From the IMG/VR virus record IMGVR_UViG_3300043434_000834, positions 1 to 20,224 of that record: a stretch of DNA of 20,224 nt; one strand, written 5' to 3'. The notes beneath the pieces are model-generated. The model searched no databases, was not told where the DNA came from, and was given only the letters and a program-made list of their open reading frames with translations. This stretch comes from a virus. Positions 7,413-16,371 of the stretch are shown here, piece after piece. The translations under genes and the position numbers were made by a program. Each line of letters begins with the position of its first letter. Within the stretch, counting starts at the first letter, position 1.

Positions 7413-8141
7413 ATGGCAAAATTAAAAATACAACATACAAGAACAGGTGCAGCTGGTTATGAAGCCAGTGCAACTATTGTAACTGACAGTTATGTCAGTC
7501 CCACTACAATCAACAGCACAAACATTGGTGGTACAGGTGGTGACACTGATCAAACAGTACCTACAATTAGAATTCGTTATCTGCGTGAAACAACCAGTGC
7601 AGTTGATACTGGATATATTCGCGTACAAAAAGGTCACAAAGAATTCAGCGTAAACAACAGCAGTGATGCCAACGGATCTGTTGTAACTCTTGTAAATGCA
7701 ATTAGCACTGAGCTAAGTGCAGCTAATACAGCTACAATTTTGTGCAATGTAGCTACAATCAACGGTGCAAACCTTGCTAATATTGGTGCTGGTTTCAGAA
7801 CCAGTGCTTATGTTACTTGGACAGCTGCTAATGTAACAGGTCTACAGACTCCTGCAGTTGGACACCAATTGACCAATACAGGTTTAACTGGTAATGTTAC
7901 AGTTACAGCAGTAAACAGCTCTACTAATGTAACAGTTAGCTGCGCAGATCAAACTGTCAGTGCTGGTCAAGCCAACATCAAAGAAGCATTTAATGTTCAG
8001 TACATCAGTAACAAGTTTGTTTGGGATTGGAATGATAACAAATATCGTTATTACTTTGGTCAACCCTACAATACCGGTACTGTACTCAGCAGCCAACCAG
8101 CTTGGCAGGGTGTAGTGTTAGTTAATGTTGACAATGCTTAA
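7413..8141 (+). CDS. Putative virion structural protein
   Basis: A 242-residue protein rich in Thr, Ala, Asn, Ser and Val and poor in charge, with many short alternating beta-like stretches. It is not assigned to a named family. It opens MAKLKIQHTRTGAAGYEAS. The middle repeats Thr/Asn/Val-rich strands (for instance TGNVTVTAVNSSTNVTVSC at about 170-188). The end is aromatic (FVWDWNDNKYRYYFGQPY), like a folded cap. It has its own late promoter, a good AAAGGA Shine-Dalgarno and its own terminator, so it is a single-gene late unit likely made in quantity. No signal peptide or membrane segment is seen. A head decoration or tail-fibre accessory role is possible; composition and position are the only evidence. 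Confidence 0.6.
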   Translation: MAKLKIQHTRTGAAGYEASATIVTDSYVSPTTINSTNIGGTGGDTDQTVPTIRIRYLRETTSAVDTGYIRVQKGHKEFSVNNSSDANGSVVTLVNAISTELSAANTATILCNVATINGANLANIGAGFRTSAYVTWTAANVTGLQTPAVGHQLTNTGLTGNVTVTAVNSSTNVTVSCADQTVSAGQANIKEAFNVQYISNKFVWDWNDNKYRYYFGQPYNTGTVLSSQPAWQGVVLVNVDNA

Positions 8142-8160
8142 TTGTTGTCAGCAGTAATAA

Positions 8161-8188
8161 AAATAGACCCGCAAGGGTCTATTTTTTT
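8161..8188 (+). terminator. Rho-independent terminator after the virion protein
   Basis: Stem ATAGACCC / GGGTCTAT around a GCAA (GNRA-type) loop, with A residues before and a run of seven T residues after. The stem can extend through the A/T flanks. It starts 19 bases past the stop. Confidence 0.93.
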
Positions 8189-8213
8189 GGCACAAGCACT
8201 ATATTTGTAATCA

Positions 8214-8221
8214 AATAAATA
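8214..8221 (+). promoter_or_regulatory. T4-type late promoter for the first giant fibre gene
   Basis: AATAAATA followed by CAT, in the gap after the 8161-8188 terminator and 22 bases before the ATG at 8244. It differs from TATAAATA only at its first base. Predicted leader about 17 bases; no clear Shine-Dalgarno is visible in it. Confidence 0.6.
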
Positions 8222-8243
8222 CATATATTCTTTCGGATTCGGC

Positions 8244-11200
8244 ATGCCTCAGGAAATTATTAATCTTAGTACAAACAGTTTTGTAGCATCAGGCGATACA
8301 ATTAGATCAGCATTTATTAAGTGTAATAATAATTTTGCCGAAATCTACGCTGTGTTTCCCGATGATTTTGCAGGCAACACTGAATTCCAAGTTATTAATC
8401 TAAGCAACGGTATAGGCACAGTAGACGGTGACACTGTGCGTGAAGCTTTTATTAAAATCAACAATAACTTTACTATATTATGGACAGATTTTCAAAGCAA
8501 TGCTGGCATTACCCTGTCAGGAAATACGCTTGCAAACGCTCAGCTAACTGTTAATGTTGGTGTAGGAGCAGATACACAGACCAGCGACACAGTATTTGAT
8601 GCCTTTACCAAAGTCAATGGAAATTTTACTAATTTATATGCTATATTAGGACTGGGCACTACCAGTGAAACCAATACGGCCTATGGACAGGCCAGCACAA
8701 GAACAATTAATCTTTACTTACAAAGCACAGCAGGCAACGGCGCAATTACAGCAAATGCCAACTTAGTTGCTTCAAGCGGTCAACAGATCATTGACATCGG
8801 TGACGGACCCGACACTCAAACAGGTGACACTGTTTACAGTGCTTTTATTAAGATCAATGAAAATTTTACACAACTTTATACATTCTTTGGTAATGATGGA
8901 GTCAGTGTAAATGCCAATGTCATCCAAAGTAATGCAATTACAGCTAACGGTAATATTGTAGCAAATAATTTATTTGCTTACAATTATGTAATTACCAACG
9001 GCAATGTTGTTGCTAGTGCATTTTTATATCCAAACGGTCAACCATATGCCCCAATAAGTCAAACCGATTGGGGGAATGTAACAGGAACATTAATTCCTAA
9101 TGCAAATGCTACTCACAGTTTAGGAACTAATTCAAGTGTATTTGCCAATGCTTATATTGGTAGCCAATTATTTTTAAATGGCGCTAACATTGGTTACAAT
9201 GGTAACTTATTGATTAATGGTGTACCTGTTGGCGGGATCAGTAATGTTAGTTACGACAGTCAGTCTGGTAATTTAACCATTGAAAGCAGCGACGGCACAG
9301 ACTATACTGTAGACATTGGTGTTGGCCGCAGTGACAGTCCTACTTTTGTTAATTTGACCACAACTGGTTACGCCAATGTAAACACACTGCAGGTTGCAGG
9401 TAATACTGTAATAGACAGTAATGCTACAATAAGATCATCTAATTTGCCTAATTCAGGTGTAACAGCAGGCAGTTATGGTAATGCCAGTGCAGTACCTGTT
9501 ATAACAGTTGATGCCAAAGGCCGCATCACTGCTGCTACTACAACTAATGTAGCCGGTGTCAGTAATGTAACATATAATAATACTTCAGGCAATTTAACAG
9601 TTAGTACCAGTGCAGGCACAGACTTTACAGTTGACTTAGGCGTAGGTACAGCAGATAGCGTAAGTTTTGCAAATATTACCAGCGCAGGATTTGCTAATGT
9701 TAATTCTCTGCAAATAGCGGGCAACACAGTCATCGACAGTAATGCTGTTATTAGATCAACCAATTTACCTACCAGCGGTGTTACAGCAGGTATTTACGGA
9801 AACGCTAGTACCGTTCCTGTTATAACAGTAGATGACAAAGGTAGAATTACCAGTGCAACTACAACCAATGTTGCTGGTGTAAGTAATGTAACTTATAATT
9901 CTACTACTGGTAACTTAACTATTTCTACCAGTGCAGGCACAACTTATGAAGTTGATTTAGGAATTGGTACCAGTGATACTCCTGTATTTTCAGGAATCAG
10001 TGTGTCAGGTAATGCCACAGTTAATGCGCTTACAGTAAACGGAGCAGTTACAGTTGGCGGTAATATTACACCCAGTGCTAATGCTGTTTATAATTTAGGT
10101 TCAACAGCAAGTAGATTCAAAGACTTGTTCTTAAGTGGTAACAGTATCTATTTGGATACCAGTACAATTACCAGCAATGCCACAGCAGTTGTTATTACCA
10201 ATGCACAAGGCGGCCAGTTTGTCATCGACGGTACTAGTGTTGGTACTCCTAGTCAAATTAGTAATGGCACTAGCAATGTCAAAGTCTATGCCAACGCTAA
10301 TGTCGCTATAAGTGTAGCAGGAACCAGTAATGTAGCTGAATTTGGTTCCACAGGCGTAACTGTTTTAGGAACAGCATCACTGTCTGGGAATGTTTCTGCC
10401 CCTTATTTTATTGGTAATATAATTGGTAATATCACAGGGAATATTACAGCACCTGGTGCCAATACACAAGTTCTATTCAATGATAACAATTTAATATCTG
10501 GTAACAGTAATTTAACATTTGATAAACAAACCAGTAACTTAACAGTCGCAGGTAATATTGTAACTGGTACATTAAATGCAGCAATTATTGGCAATGCCAG
10601 TGCAGCGATAACGGGCGCAACTGGTATATTTACAACCAGTACAACTACTGGTGCCATTAATACTGGAACACTAAACGCTAACAACACAGCTACAGTAGCA
10701 AATTTAACTGTTAATGCCACAGTAACAGCTGCAACAGTCAATGCTGCTGTAATTGGTAACGCAGGAGCTGCCTTTACAGGTGCAAGTATAAGTGCTGCAA
10801 CCATTGGTAATGCTAGTGCAGTACATACAGGTTCTACCTTTACTGGCACAGGTCAGGCTACATTTAATTCATTGGTTACTGGCACTATCAATGCTAACGG
10901 AACTGCAACAGTAAATGCTTTAACCAGTAATGGCGCCGTTTCAGGAACAACTGGTACATTTACAACCAGCACAACCACTGGCAGTTTACAATCAGGCGCA
11001 GTTGATTCCAATGCCAATATCACTGCATCTGGTTTAACTATTAACAACAGTGCTACAGTTGGTACTACCTTGTCTGTAGCAGGCGCTTCAATCTTTACAA
11101 ACACAACAGATTCATCAGGTACTACAACAGGTGCGTTAGTAGTATCCGGTGGGGTTGGTATAGCTAAGAATCTTAATGTAGGTGGAGAATTTGTAGTTTC

Positions 11201-14200
11201 AGGAAATACTACATTAGCAAACTTAACAGTAACTGGCAATACCACAATTTATGGTGCTAATAATCTTGCTGTATCAGATAATTTAATTGAACTACATACC
11301 AACGCCAATTTAACCACACCAACCAGTGATGACGGCCGTGATATTGGTATTAGAATTCATTACTGGAAAACTTCAGCTAACAATGCGGCACTGATTTGGT
11401 CAAATGATGAACAGAATTTAGAATGGTATGGCGCCGGGGCAGGTGATGATCCCAATGTTATCAGTCATAGTACTGCTGTTTATGGAAATATTAAAACTGG
11501 TAATTTGTATCTTGTTGGACTGCAACCTGCAGGCGGTGTAGGTGGTGACGGAACTCGTAGTACCAGCGTTTCAACCGGAGCACTAATTTTAGGCAGCAAC
11601 AGTGGTGCAGGTATTGGCGGTAATATCTATGTAGGTGGTAATGTAGTTGCAGGTAATGTCACAGCACTAACAGATATTACAAGCACTACTGCTTCTTTTG
11701 CTACAAGAATGACTACCAGCAATGTAGTAACTGGTGTATTAAATGCCAACAGTACTGTAACTGCAGCAACTCTAACAGTCAACGGAACAACAACCACAGA
11801 TACACTGACTGCAAACAATGCTACAATTGGAGTTAAATTAACGGCAGCTAACCTTGCTACTGGCGCTATTAACGCCAATGGCACAGTCACAGTAGCCAGT
11901 TTAATTAGCAATGCAGCCATTACTGGCGCAGACATTACAGGCACTACTGGAACATTTACAACCAAAGTCACTACCAGCAATCTTGCAACTGGTGCTATTA
12001 ATGCAAATGGAGCCGCGACAGTCAGCAGCTTGACCAGCAACGGTGCTATTATTGGCACTACTGGAACATTTACAACAACAGCTATTGCTAGTTCGTTGGC
12101 TGTAGGTACTATCAACGCTAACAGTACTGTTACTGTGGCTAGTTTAGCATCTAATACCACAGTATCGGGCGCTACATTCACAGGTACTGATGCAACATTT
12201 ACCAACAGTTTAACAACTACTACTTTAAAGTCTGCAACACTTAATACCAATGGCACAGCCACTGTGAATGCTTTAACCAGTAATGGTGCTGTTACCGGTA
12301 CGGTATTCACAGGAACAGATGCTACATTTACTACTAAGGTAACAACCAGCAACTTAGCGACTGGTGCTATCAATGCAAATGGAGCAGTTACTGTCGCAAG
12401 TATTACATCCAACGGTTCGGTATCGGGAACTGTTTTCACAGGCACAGACGCTACTTTTACAACCAAAGTAACTACTAGCAATTTAGCTACTGGCGCAATC
12501 AATGCCAATGGAACTGCTACAGTCAATGCCTTAACCAGTAACGGTGCTGTTACAGGTACAACTGGTACCTTTACTACCAGCACAACAACCTCCGCACTTA
12601 ATACCGGCACACTAAATGCCAATGGAACTGCTACTGTCAATGCTTTAACCAGTAACGGTACTGTAACAGGTACAACTGGTACATTTACTACCAGTACTAC
12701 AACAAGTGCGCTGAATACAGGCACATTAAATGCCAATAGCACTGTAACTGTAGCCAGTTTAACTAGCAATACAACAATTACAGCTACTGGTAATATTACA
12801 AGTGGCAATTTAAGTACAGCAGGTTTGATAAGTGCTACTGGTAATGTCAGTGGCGGAAATTTAATTAGTAACGGTGCCGTTACCGCAACAGGTAATATAA
12901 CTGGTGGCAATATTTCTACTACTGGCTCAGGTGGCAATATTACTGGCGCCAATATTATTTCAGCAACAACATTTACAGCTACTGGCAATATCACTGGCGG
13001 TAATATAATCAGTAATGCTGCAATAAGCGGCACAGTGTTTACAGGTACAGATGCTACATTCACTACCAAAGTAACTGCAGCCAATTTGGCCACTGGCGCA
13101 ATAAACGCCAATGCAAACATTACAGCAGCCGGTCTGTCTGTAAATGCCAATGCTACCATCAGCGGTAATATAACAGCAAGTAACTATATAATTTCTGGTA
13201 CTGGAATCTTTTATACCAACGGTACTGCATTTTTACCTAGCGGAATTGTAACCAGTGTAACAGGTACTGCAAATCAAATTACAGCAAGTCCAACAACAGG
13301 TAATGTTGTATTAAGTTTGCCCACTACAGTAGCTATTCAGACATTGAATGCTGCAACAATTGGTAATGCTGGTGCTGTTATCACCGGTGACACAGGAACA
13401 TTTACCACAAAAGTTACAACCAGTAATTTAGCAACAGGCGCAATTAACAGCAATGGCACAGTAACTGTCAATACACTTACCAGCAACGGTGCGGTCACAG
13501 GCACTGAAGCAACATTTACTACAAAAGTAACTACCAGTAACTTAGCTACAGGCGCAATTAATGCCAACGGCGCAGTAACTATACAAAGTTTATCAGTAAA
13601 TGCTTCAGCAACAGTCAGCGGAGGAATTCAAAATACTCCAATTGGTAATGCAACACCCAGTACCGGTGCATTTACTACAGTTAACGCTGCTATAATTGGT
13701 AATACTGGCGCAGCAGTAATTGGTGATACTGGTGTATTTGATACCAAAGTAACAACTGGTAATTTAGCAACTGGTGCCATTAATGCCAATGGAACTGCCA
13801 CAGTTAATGCCTTAACCAGTAACGGTGCTGTAATAGGTACCACTGGTACATTCACAACCAGTACAACCACTTCAGCACTTAACACAGGTACTATTAATGC
13901 CAATGGCACAGCCACTGTAAATGCACTGGTATCCAATGGTACTGTAAGTGGCACAACAGGAACATTCACAAACAGTGTAATTACAGGTTCTATAAATTCT
14001 GGTGCAATTAATTCAAATGCCAATGTCACTGCCGGCGGTATAACAGTTAATAATTCAGTTACAATTGGTACAACATTAAGTGTTGATGGTGCAACAACAA
14101 TTACAAATACAACAGAGTCATCGGGTATCGGGTCTGGTGCAGTAGTTGTTTCTGGTGGTGTCGGCATAGCTAAAAACTTAAATGTTGGTGGAACACTTAA

Positions 14201-15431
14201 TGTAACTGGTAATGCTACTATTGGCAATTTGACTGTAACTGGTAATACTACAATATACGGCGCCAACAACCTTGCGATATCAGATAACCTAATTGAATTA
14301 CATACTAATGCCAATTTAACTACACCAACCAGTGATGATGGTCGTGATATTGGTATTAGATTTCATTACTGGAAAACTTCAGCCAATAATGCAGCTTTAA
14401 TATGGAGCAACGACGAACAAAACTTAGAGTGGTACGGCGCTGGCGCTGGTGACGACCCCAATGTCATTAGTCATAGTACCGCTGTCTATGGAAATATCAA
14501 AACAGGTAATTTACAACTGTTAGGTGATCAGCCAGCGGGTGGTACAGGTGGTGATGGTACTCGCAGTACTAGTATTTCAACTGGTGCTTTAATTTTAGGC
14601 AGTAATAGTGGCGCCGGAATTGGCGGAAATATCTATGTAGGTGGTAATGTAGTTGCAGGTAACGCTACTATAACTACAGCAGTAACAGCAGTATCAGGCA
14701 TATTTGCTACTAAAGTTACCACAAGCAATTTAGCAACAGGCGCAATTAACGCCAACGGTACTATTACAGTTGCAGCAGTTACATCCAATGGTGCAGTGAG
14801 TGGCACAACATTTACCGGTACAGATGCTACTTTTACCACCAAAGTAACTACTGCCAACTTGGCAACAGGTGCTATTAATGCCAACAGCACAGCCACTGTA
14901 AATGCATTGACCAGTAATGGTGCAGTATCCGGCACGACTTTTACAGGAACTGGTACAGGTACATTTAATTCTTTAGTAACTGGTACAATTAATGCTAATG
15001 GCACAGCCACAGTAAATGCATTGACCAGTAATGGTGCAGTATCTGGAACTACTGGAACATTTACTACTAGCACAACTACATCAGCATTGAACACAGGTAC
15101 ACTAAATGCTAATAGTACAGCAACTGTTAACGCTTTAGCCTCAAACGGTGCTGTAAGCGGTACTACAGGAACATTTACTACTAGTGTAACTACAGGTAGT
15201 ATTGCTAGTGGAGCCATTAATTCCAATGCAGCCATTACTGCCGGCAGTCTAGCAGTTAACAACGCAGCTACAGTTGGCACAACACTGACAGTAACTGGAA
15301 ATATTTTAACCACTGGTGGCAATGTCTACAGTAACAATAGAATTGGATTTACTTACAGTGCTAACACAACCAGTGCAGCATATCAAATCTATAACAGTGC
15401 AACCAATAGTATAGATACAGTGTTTGGATAA
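8244..15431 (+). CDS. Giant repeat-rich tail fibre-like structural protein (2395 aa)
   Basis: Probable long fibre or adhesin-like virion protein. The N-terminus has four copies of a G/S-DT-x3-AF-x-K-x-N-x-NF motif (residues 17-35, 62-80, 114-132, 194-212), a module seen in structural proteins of aquatic T4-like phages. Residues 333-583 hold tandem 107-residue repeats containing VPVITVDAKGRIT, a motif common in phage fibres. A PSANAVYNLGSTASRFKDLF element follows at about 610. From about 790 to 2350 the protein is built of 38- and 43-residue repeats (core GTATVNALTSNGAV), interrupted twice by an identical-length 186-residue module (953-1138, 1955-2140). Composition is almost only Thr, Ala, Asn, Gly, Ser, Val, Ile and Leu, with no Cys-rich or coiled-coil part. 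The short C-terminus has no recognised receptor domain or chaperone. The LamG protein follows after two bases. Confidence 0.82.
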   Translation: MPQEIINLSTNSFVASGDTIRSAFIKCNNNFAEIYAVFPDDFAGNTEFQVINLSNGIGTVDGDTVREAFIKINNNFTILWTDFQSNAGITLSGNTLANAQLTVNVGVGADTQTSDTVFDAFTKVNGNFTNLYAILGLGTTSETNTAYGQASTRTINLYLQSTAGNGAITANANLVASSGQQIIDIGDGPDTQTGDTVYSAFIKINENFTQLYTFFGNDGVSVNANVIQSNAITANGNIVANNLFAYNYVITNGNVVASAFLYPNGQPYAPISQTDWGNVTGTLIPNANATHSLGTNSSVFANAYIGSQLFLNGANIGYNGNLLINGVPVGGISNVSYDSQSGNLTIESSDGTDYTVDIGVGRSDSPTFVNLTTTGYANVNTLQVAGNTVIDSNATIRSSNLPNSGVTAGSYGNASAVPVITVDAKGRITAATTTNVAGVSNVTYNNTSGNLTVSTSAGTDFTVDLGVGTADSVSFANITSAGFANVNSLQIAGNTVIDSNAVIRSTNLPTSGVTAGIYGNASTVPVITVDDKGRITSATTTNVAGVSNVTYNSTTGNLTISTSAGTTYEVDLGIGTSDTPVFSGISVSGNATVNALTVNGAVTVGGNITPSANAVYNLGSTASRFKDLFLSGNSIYLDTSTITSNATAVVITNAQGGQFVIDGTSVGTPSQISNGTSNVKVYANANVAISVAGTSNVAEFGSTGVTVLGTASLSGNVSAPYFIGNIIGNITGNITAPGANTQVLFNDNNLISGNSNLTFDKQTSNLTVAGNIVTGTLNAAIIGNASAAITGATGIFTTSTTTGAINTGTLNANNTATVANLTVNATVTAATVNAAVIGNAGAAFTGASISAATIGNASAVHTGSTFTGTGQATFNSLVTGTINANGTATVNALTSNGAVSGTTGTFTTSTTTGSLQSGAVDSNANITASGLTINNSATVGTTLSVAGASIFTNTTDSSGTTTGALVVSGGVGIAKNLNVGGEFVVSGNTTLANLTVTGNTTIYGANNLAVSDNLIELHTNANLTTPTSDDGRDIGIRIHYWKTSANNAALIWSNDEQNLEWYGAGAGDDPNVISHSTAVYGNIKTGNLYLVGLQPAGGVGGDGTRSTSVSTGALILGSNSGAGIGGNIYVGGNVVAGNVTALTDITSTTASFATRMTTSNVVTGVLNANSTVTAATLTVNGTTTTDTLTANNATIGVKLTAANLATGAINANGTVTVASLISNAAITGADITGTTGTFTTKVTTSNLATGAINANGAATVSSLTSNGAIIGTTGTFTTTAIASSLAVGTINANSTVTVASLASNTTVSGATFTGTDATFTNSLTTTTLKSATLNTNGTATVNALTSNGAVTGTVFTGTDATFTTKVTTSNLATGAINANGAVTVASITSNGSVSGTVFTGTDATFTTKVTTSNLATGAINANGTATVNALTSNGAVTGTTGTFTTSTTTSALNTGTLNANGTATVNALTSNGTVTGTTGTFTTSTTTSALNTGTLNANSTVTVASLTSNTTITATGNITSGNLSTAGLISATGNVSGGNLISNGAVTATGNITGGNISTTGSGGNITGANIISATTFTATGNITGGNIISNAAISGTVFTGTDATFTTKVTAANLATGAINANANITAAGLSVNANATISGNITASNYIISGTGIFYTNGTAFLPSGIVTSVTGTANQITASPTTGNVVLSLPTTVAIQTLNAATIGNAGAVITGDTGTFTTKVTTSNLATGAINSNGTVTVNTLTSNGAVTGTEATFTTKVTTSNLATGAINANGAVTIQSLSVNASATVSGGIQNTPIGNATPSTGAFTTVNAAIIGNTGAAVIGDTGVFDTKVTTGNLATGAINANGTATVNALTSNGAVIGTTGTFTTSTTTSALNTGTINANGTATVNALVSNGTVSGTTGTFTNSVITGSINSGAINSNANVTAGGITVNNSVTIGTTLSVDGATTITNTTESSGIGSGAVVVSGGVGIAKNLNVGGTLNVTGNATIGNLTVTGNTTIYGANNLAISDNLIELHTNANLTTPTSDDGRDIGIRFHYWKTSANNAALIWSNDEQNLEWYGAGAGDDPNVISHSTAVYGNIKTGNLQLLGDQPAGGTGGDGTRSTSISTGALILGSNSGAGIGGNIYVGGNVVAGNATITTAVTAVSGIFATKVTTSNLATGAINANGTITVAAVTSNGAVSGTTFTGTDATFTTKVTTANLATGAINANSTATVNALTSNGAVSGTTFTGTGTGTFNSLVTGTINANGTATVNALTSNGAVSGTTGTFTTSTTTSALNTGTLNANSTATVNALASNGAVSGTTGTFTTSVTTGSIASGAINSNAAITAGSLAVNNAATVGTTLTVTGNILTTGGNVYSNNRIGFTYSANTTSAAYQIYNSATNSIDTVFG
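9240..9995 (+). repeat. 321-bp tandem repeat (107 residues)
   Basis: Equivalent SNVTYN/SNVSYD codons begin at 9240, 9561 and 9882, exactly 321 bases apart: two full copies and a partial third. Each full copy runs SNV..GNLT..DLGVG, then an ANVNSLQIAGNTVIDSN-type stretch, then GVTAG-YGNA and VPVITVD-KGRIT. Copies differ mainly by synonymous and conservative changes. Confidence 0.85.
11100..11657 (+). repeat. 558-bp module, copy A
   Basis: Encodes 186 residues in the first giant gene, from NTTDSSGTTTGALVVSGGVG through IYGANNL, DNLIELHTNANL, HYWKTSANNAALIWSNDEQN and LEWYGAGAGDDPN, to GNIYVGGNVVAGN. It contains Trp, His, Tyr and charged residues absent from the flanking repeats, so it is likely a compact domain. 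The related flank extends about 120 bases upstream. Confidence 0.88.
11690..13130 (+). repeat. Array of 38/43-residue repeats, first fibre gene
   Basis: Many copies of units sharing NANGTATVNALTSNGAV, preceded by either FTTSTTTSALNTGTLNAN (114-bp unit) or FTTKVTTSNLATGAINAN with an FTGTDAT linker (129-bp unit). Towards 12780-13020 the array changes into shorter TGNITGGN-type repeats. Similar but shorter arrays lie at about 13390-14035 and 14690-15245. Confidence 0.8.
14106..14663 (+). repeat. 558-bp module, copy B
   Basis: Second copy in the first giant gene, starting exactly 3006 bases after copy A and of equal length. It reads NTTESSGIGSGAVVVSGGVG and then the same conserved DNLIELHTNANL and HYWKTSANNAALIWS elements. 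The DNA differs from copy A at many third codon positions; copy C is closer to B across the Trp-rich part. Confidence 0.88.
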
Positions 15432-15433
15432 TT

Positions 15434-16351
15434 ATGGCAACAATAGCAACACGATTAACCAATACTGGAAATTTATTGGTCAACGGTACCATAGATGAAG
15501 TAACTTATAACGGCAATACCAGTTTTGCTAGCAGCACCATAGCAAATACTGTTTATGCTACAGGCGAATTTGACGAAGTGACTATAACCGGCAGCAGTGT
15601 GGCCCGTAGAATAGCTGCCAATGGCGCAGTTCAATTAAGCGGTATCTTTGACGAATTAACCGGAGCTCCAGTGATCGACGGTAATTTGAAGTTTTGGATA
15701 GATGCTGCGCAGTCTAATAGCTATTCAGGCTCCGGTGCAACTTGGTCGGATATCAGCACCAGTCAAAGCAATGTTACACTGTACAATAGCCCTACTTACA
15801 GCAGTGCAGTTACTGGGGGTAATATCAAATTTGTTCCAGGCAGTACACAGTACGGAGACACTGCTACAAATTTGGGCAATATGCCAAAATGGACCGCAGA
15901 AGCATGGGTAAAAGTCAATGCCAGTTTAACTGGGCAAGTAACCAGTGTAGTAACTAATCAATATAATTTAAGCAATGCCTTAAATTACAGTATTGGAACA
16001 AATAAAAGTCCAACGGACTACAATTTATGTATAGGGTTCTTTGATGGGGCATGGCATAACACTGCTGGCTTTGTGCCCACATTAGATACTTGGTATCAAG
16101 TTGTTGGCACTTATAATGGCAGTAGTTTAGTGCAGTATGTAAATGGCACAGCCAATGGCAGTGCTGTAAGCTACACAGGCACAGCCAGTTCTGGTGGTGT
16201 TACAAGAATAGCTCGTCGGTGGGACGATACCACTGCTTCAACTAACTTATTTCCTGGAGATATTGCTGTAGTTAGGATTTATAACAGAGCACTAACTGCG
16301 GACGAGGTCAATCAAAATTTCAATGCCCAAAGGCGTAGATTCAATATTTAA
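15434..16351 (+). CDS. LamG/concanavalin A-like lectin-domain virion protein
   Basis: Probable carbohydrate-binding tail or fibre accessory protein, 305 residues. Residues 85-300 match the LamG-like jelly-roll fold: LKFWIDAAQSNSYSGSGATW at 85-104, WTAEAWVKVN at 153-162, DTWYQVVGTYNGSSLVQYVN at 218-237 and a closing FPGDIAVVRIYNRALTADEV at 273-292. The N-terminus has three copies of G-x-[IF]-DE-[VL]-T at 18, 44 and 70, exactly 26 residues apart, probably a short beta-repeat anchor. It starts two bases after the fibre stop with only a weak GGA upstream, so translation is probably coupled to the giant gene. Its place between two repeat fibres suggests it sits on or near them, perhaps binding host surface glycans. 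Substrate is unknown. Confidence 0.82.
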   Translation: MATIATRLTNTGNLLVNGTIDEVTYNGNTSFASSTIANTVYATGEFDEVTITGSSVARRIAANGAVQLSGIFDELTGAPVIDGNLKFWIDAAQSNSYSGSGATWSDISTSQSNVTLYNSPTYSSAVTGGNIKFVPGSTQYGDTATNLGNMPKWTAEAWVKVNASLTGQVTSVVTNQYNLSNALNYSIGTNKSPTDYNLCIGFFDGAWHNTAGFVPTLDTWYQVVGTYNGSSLVQYVNGTANGSAVSYTGTASSGGVTRIARRWDDTTASTNLFPGDIAVVRIYNRALTADEVNQNFNAQRRRFNI

Positions 16352-16356
16352 AATCC

Positions 16357-16364
16357 CATAAATA
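16357..16364 (+). promoter_or_regulatory. T4-type late promoter at the second giant fibre gene
   Basis: CATAAATA followed by CACT, part of a 13-base block identical to that at 7332-7344. It lies in the 20-base gap after the LamG gene and ends seven bases before the ATG at 16372. The predicted start is within about two bases of the ATG, with no Shine-Dalgarno sequence. Confidence 0.65.
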
Positions 16365-16371
16365 CACTACT

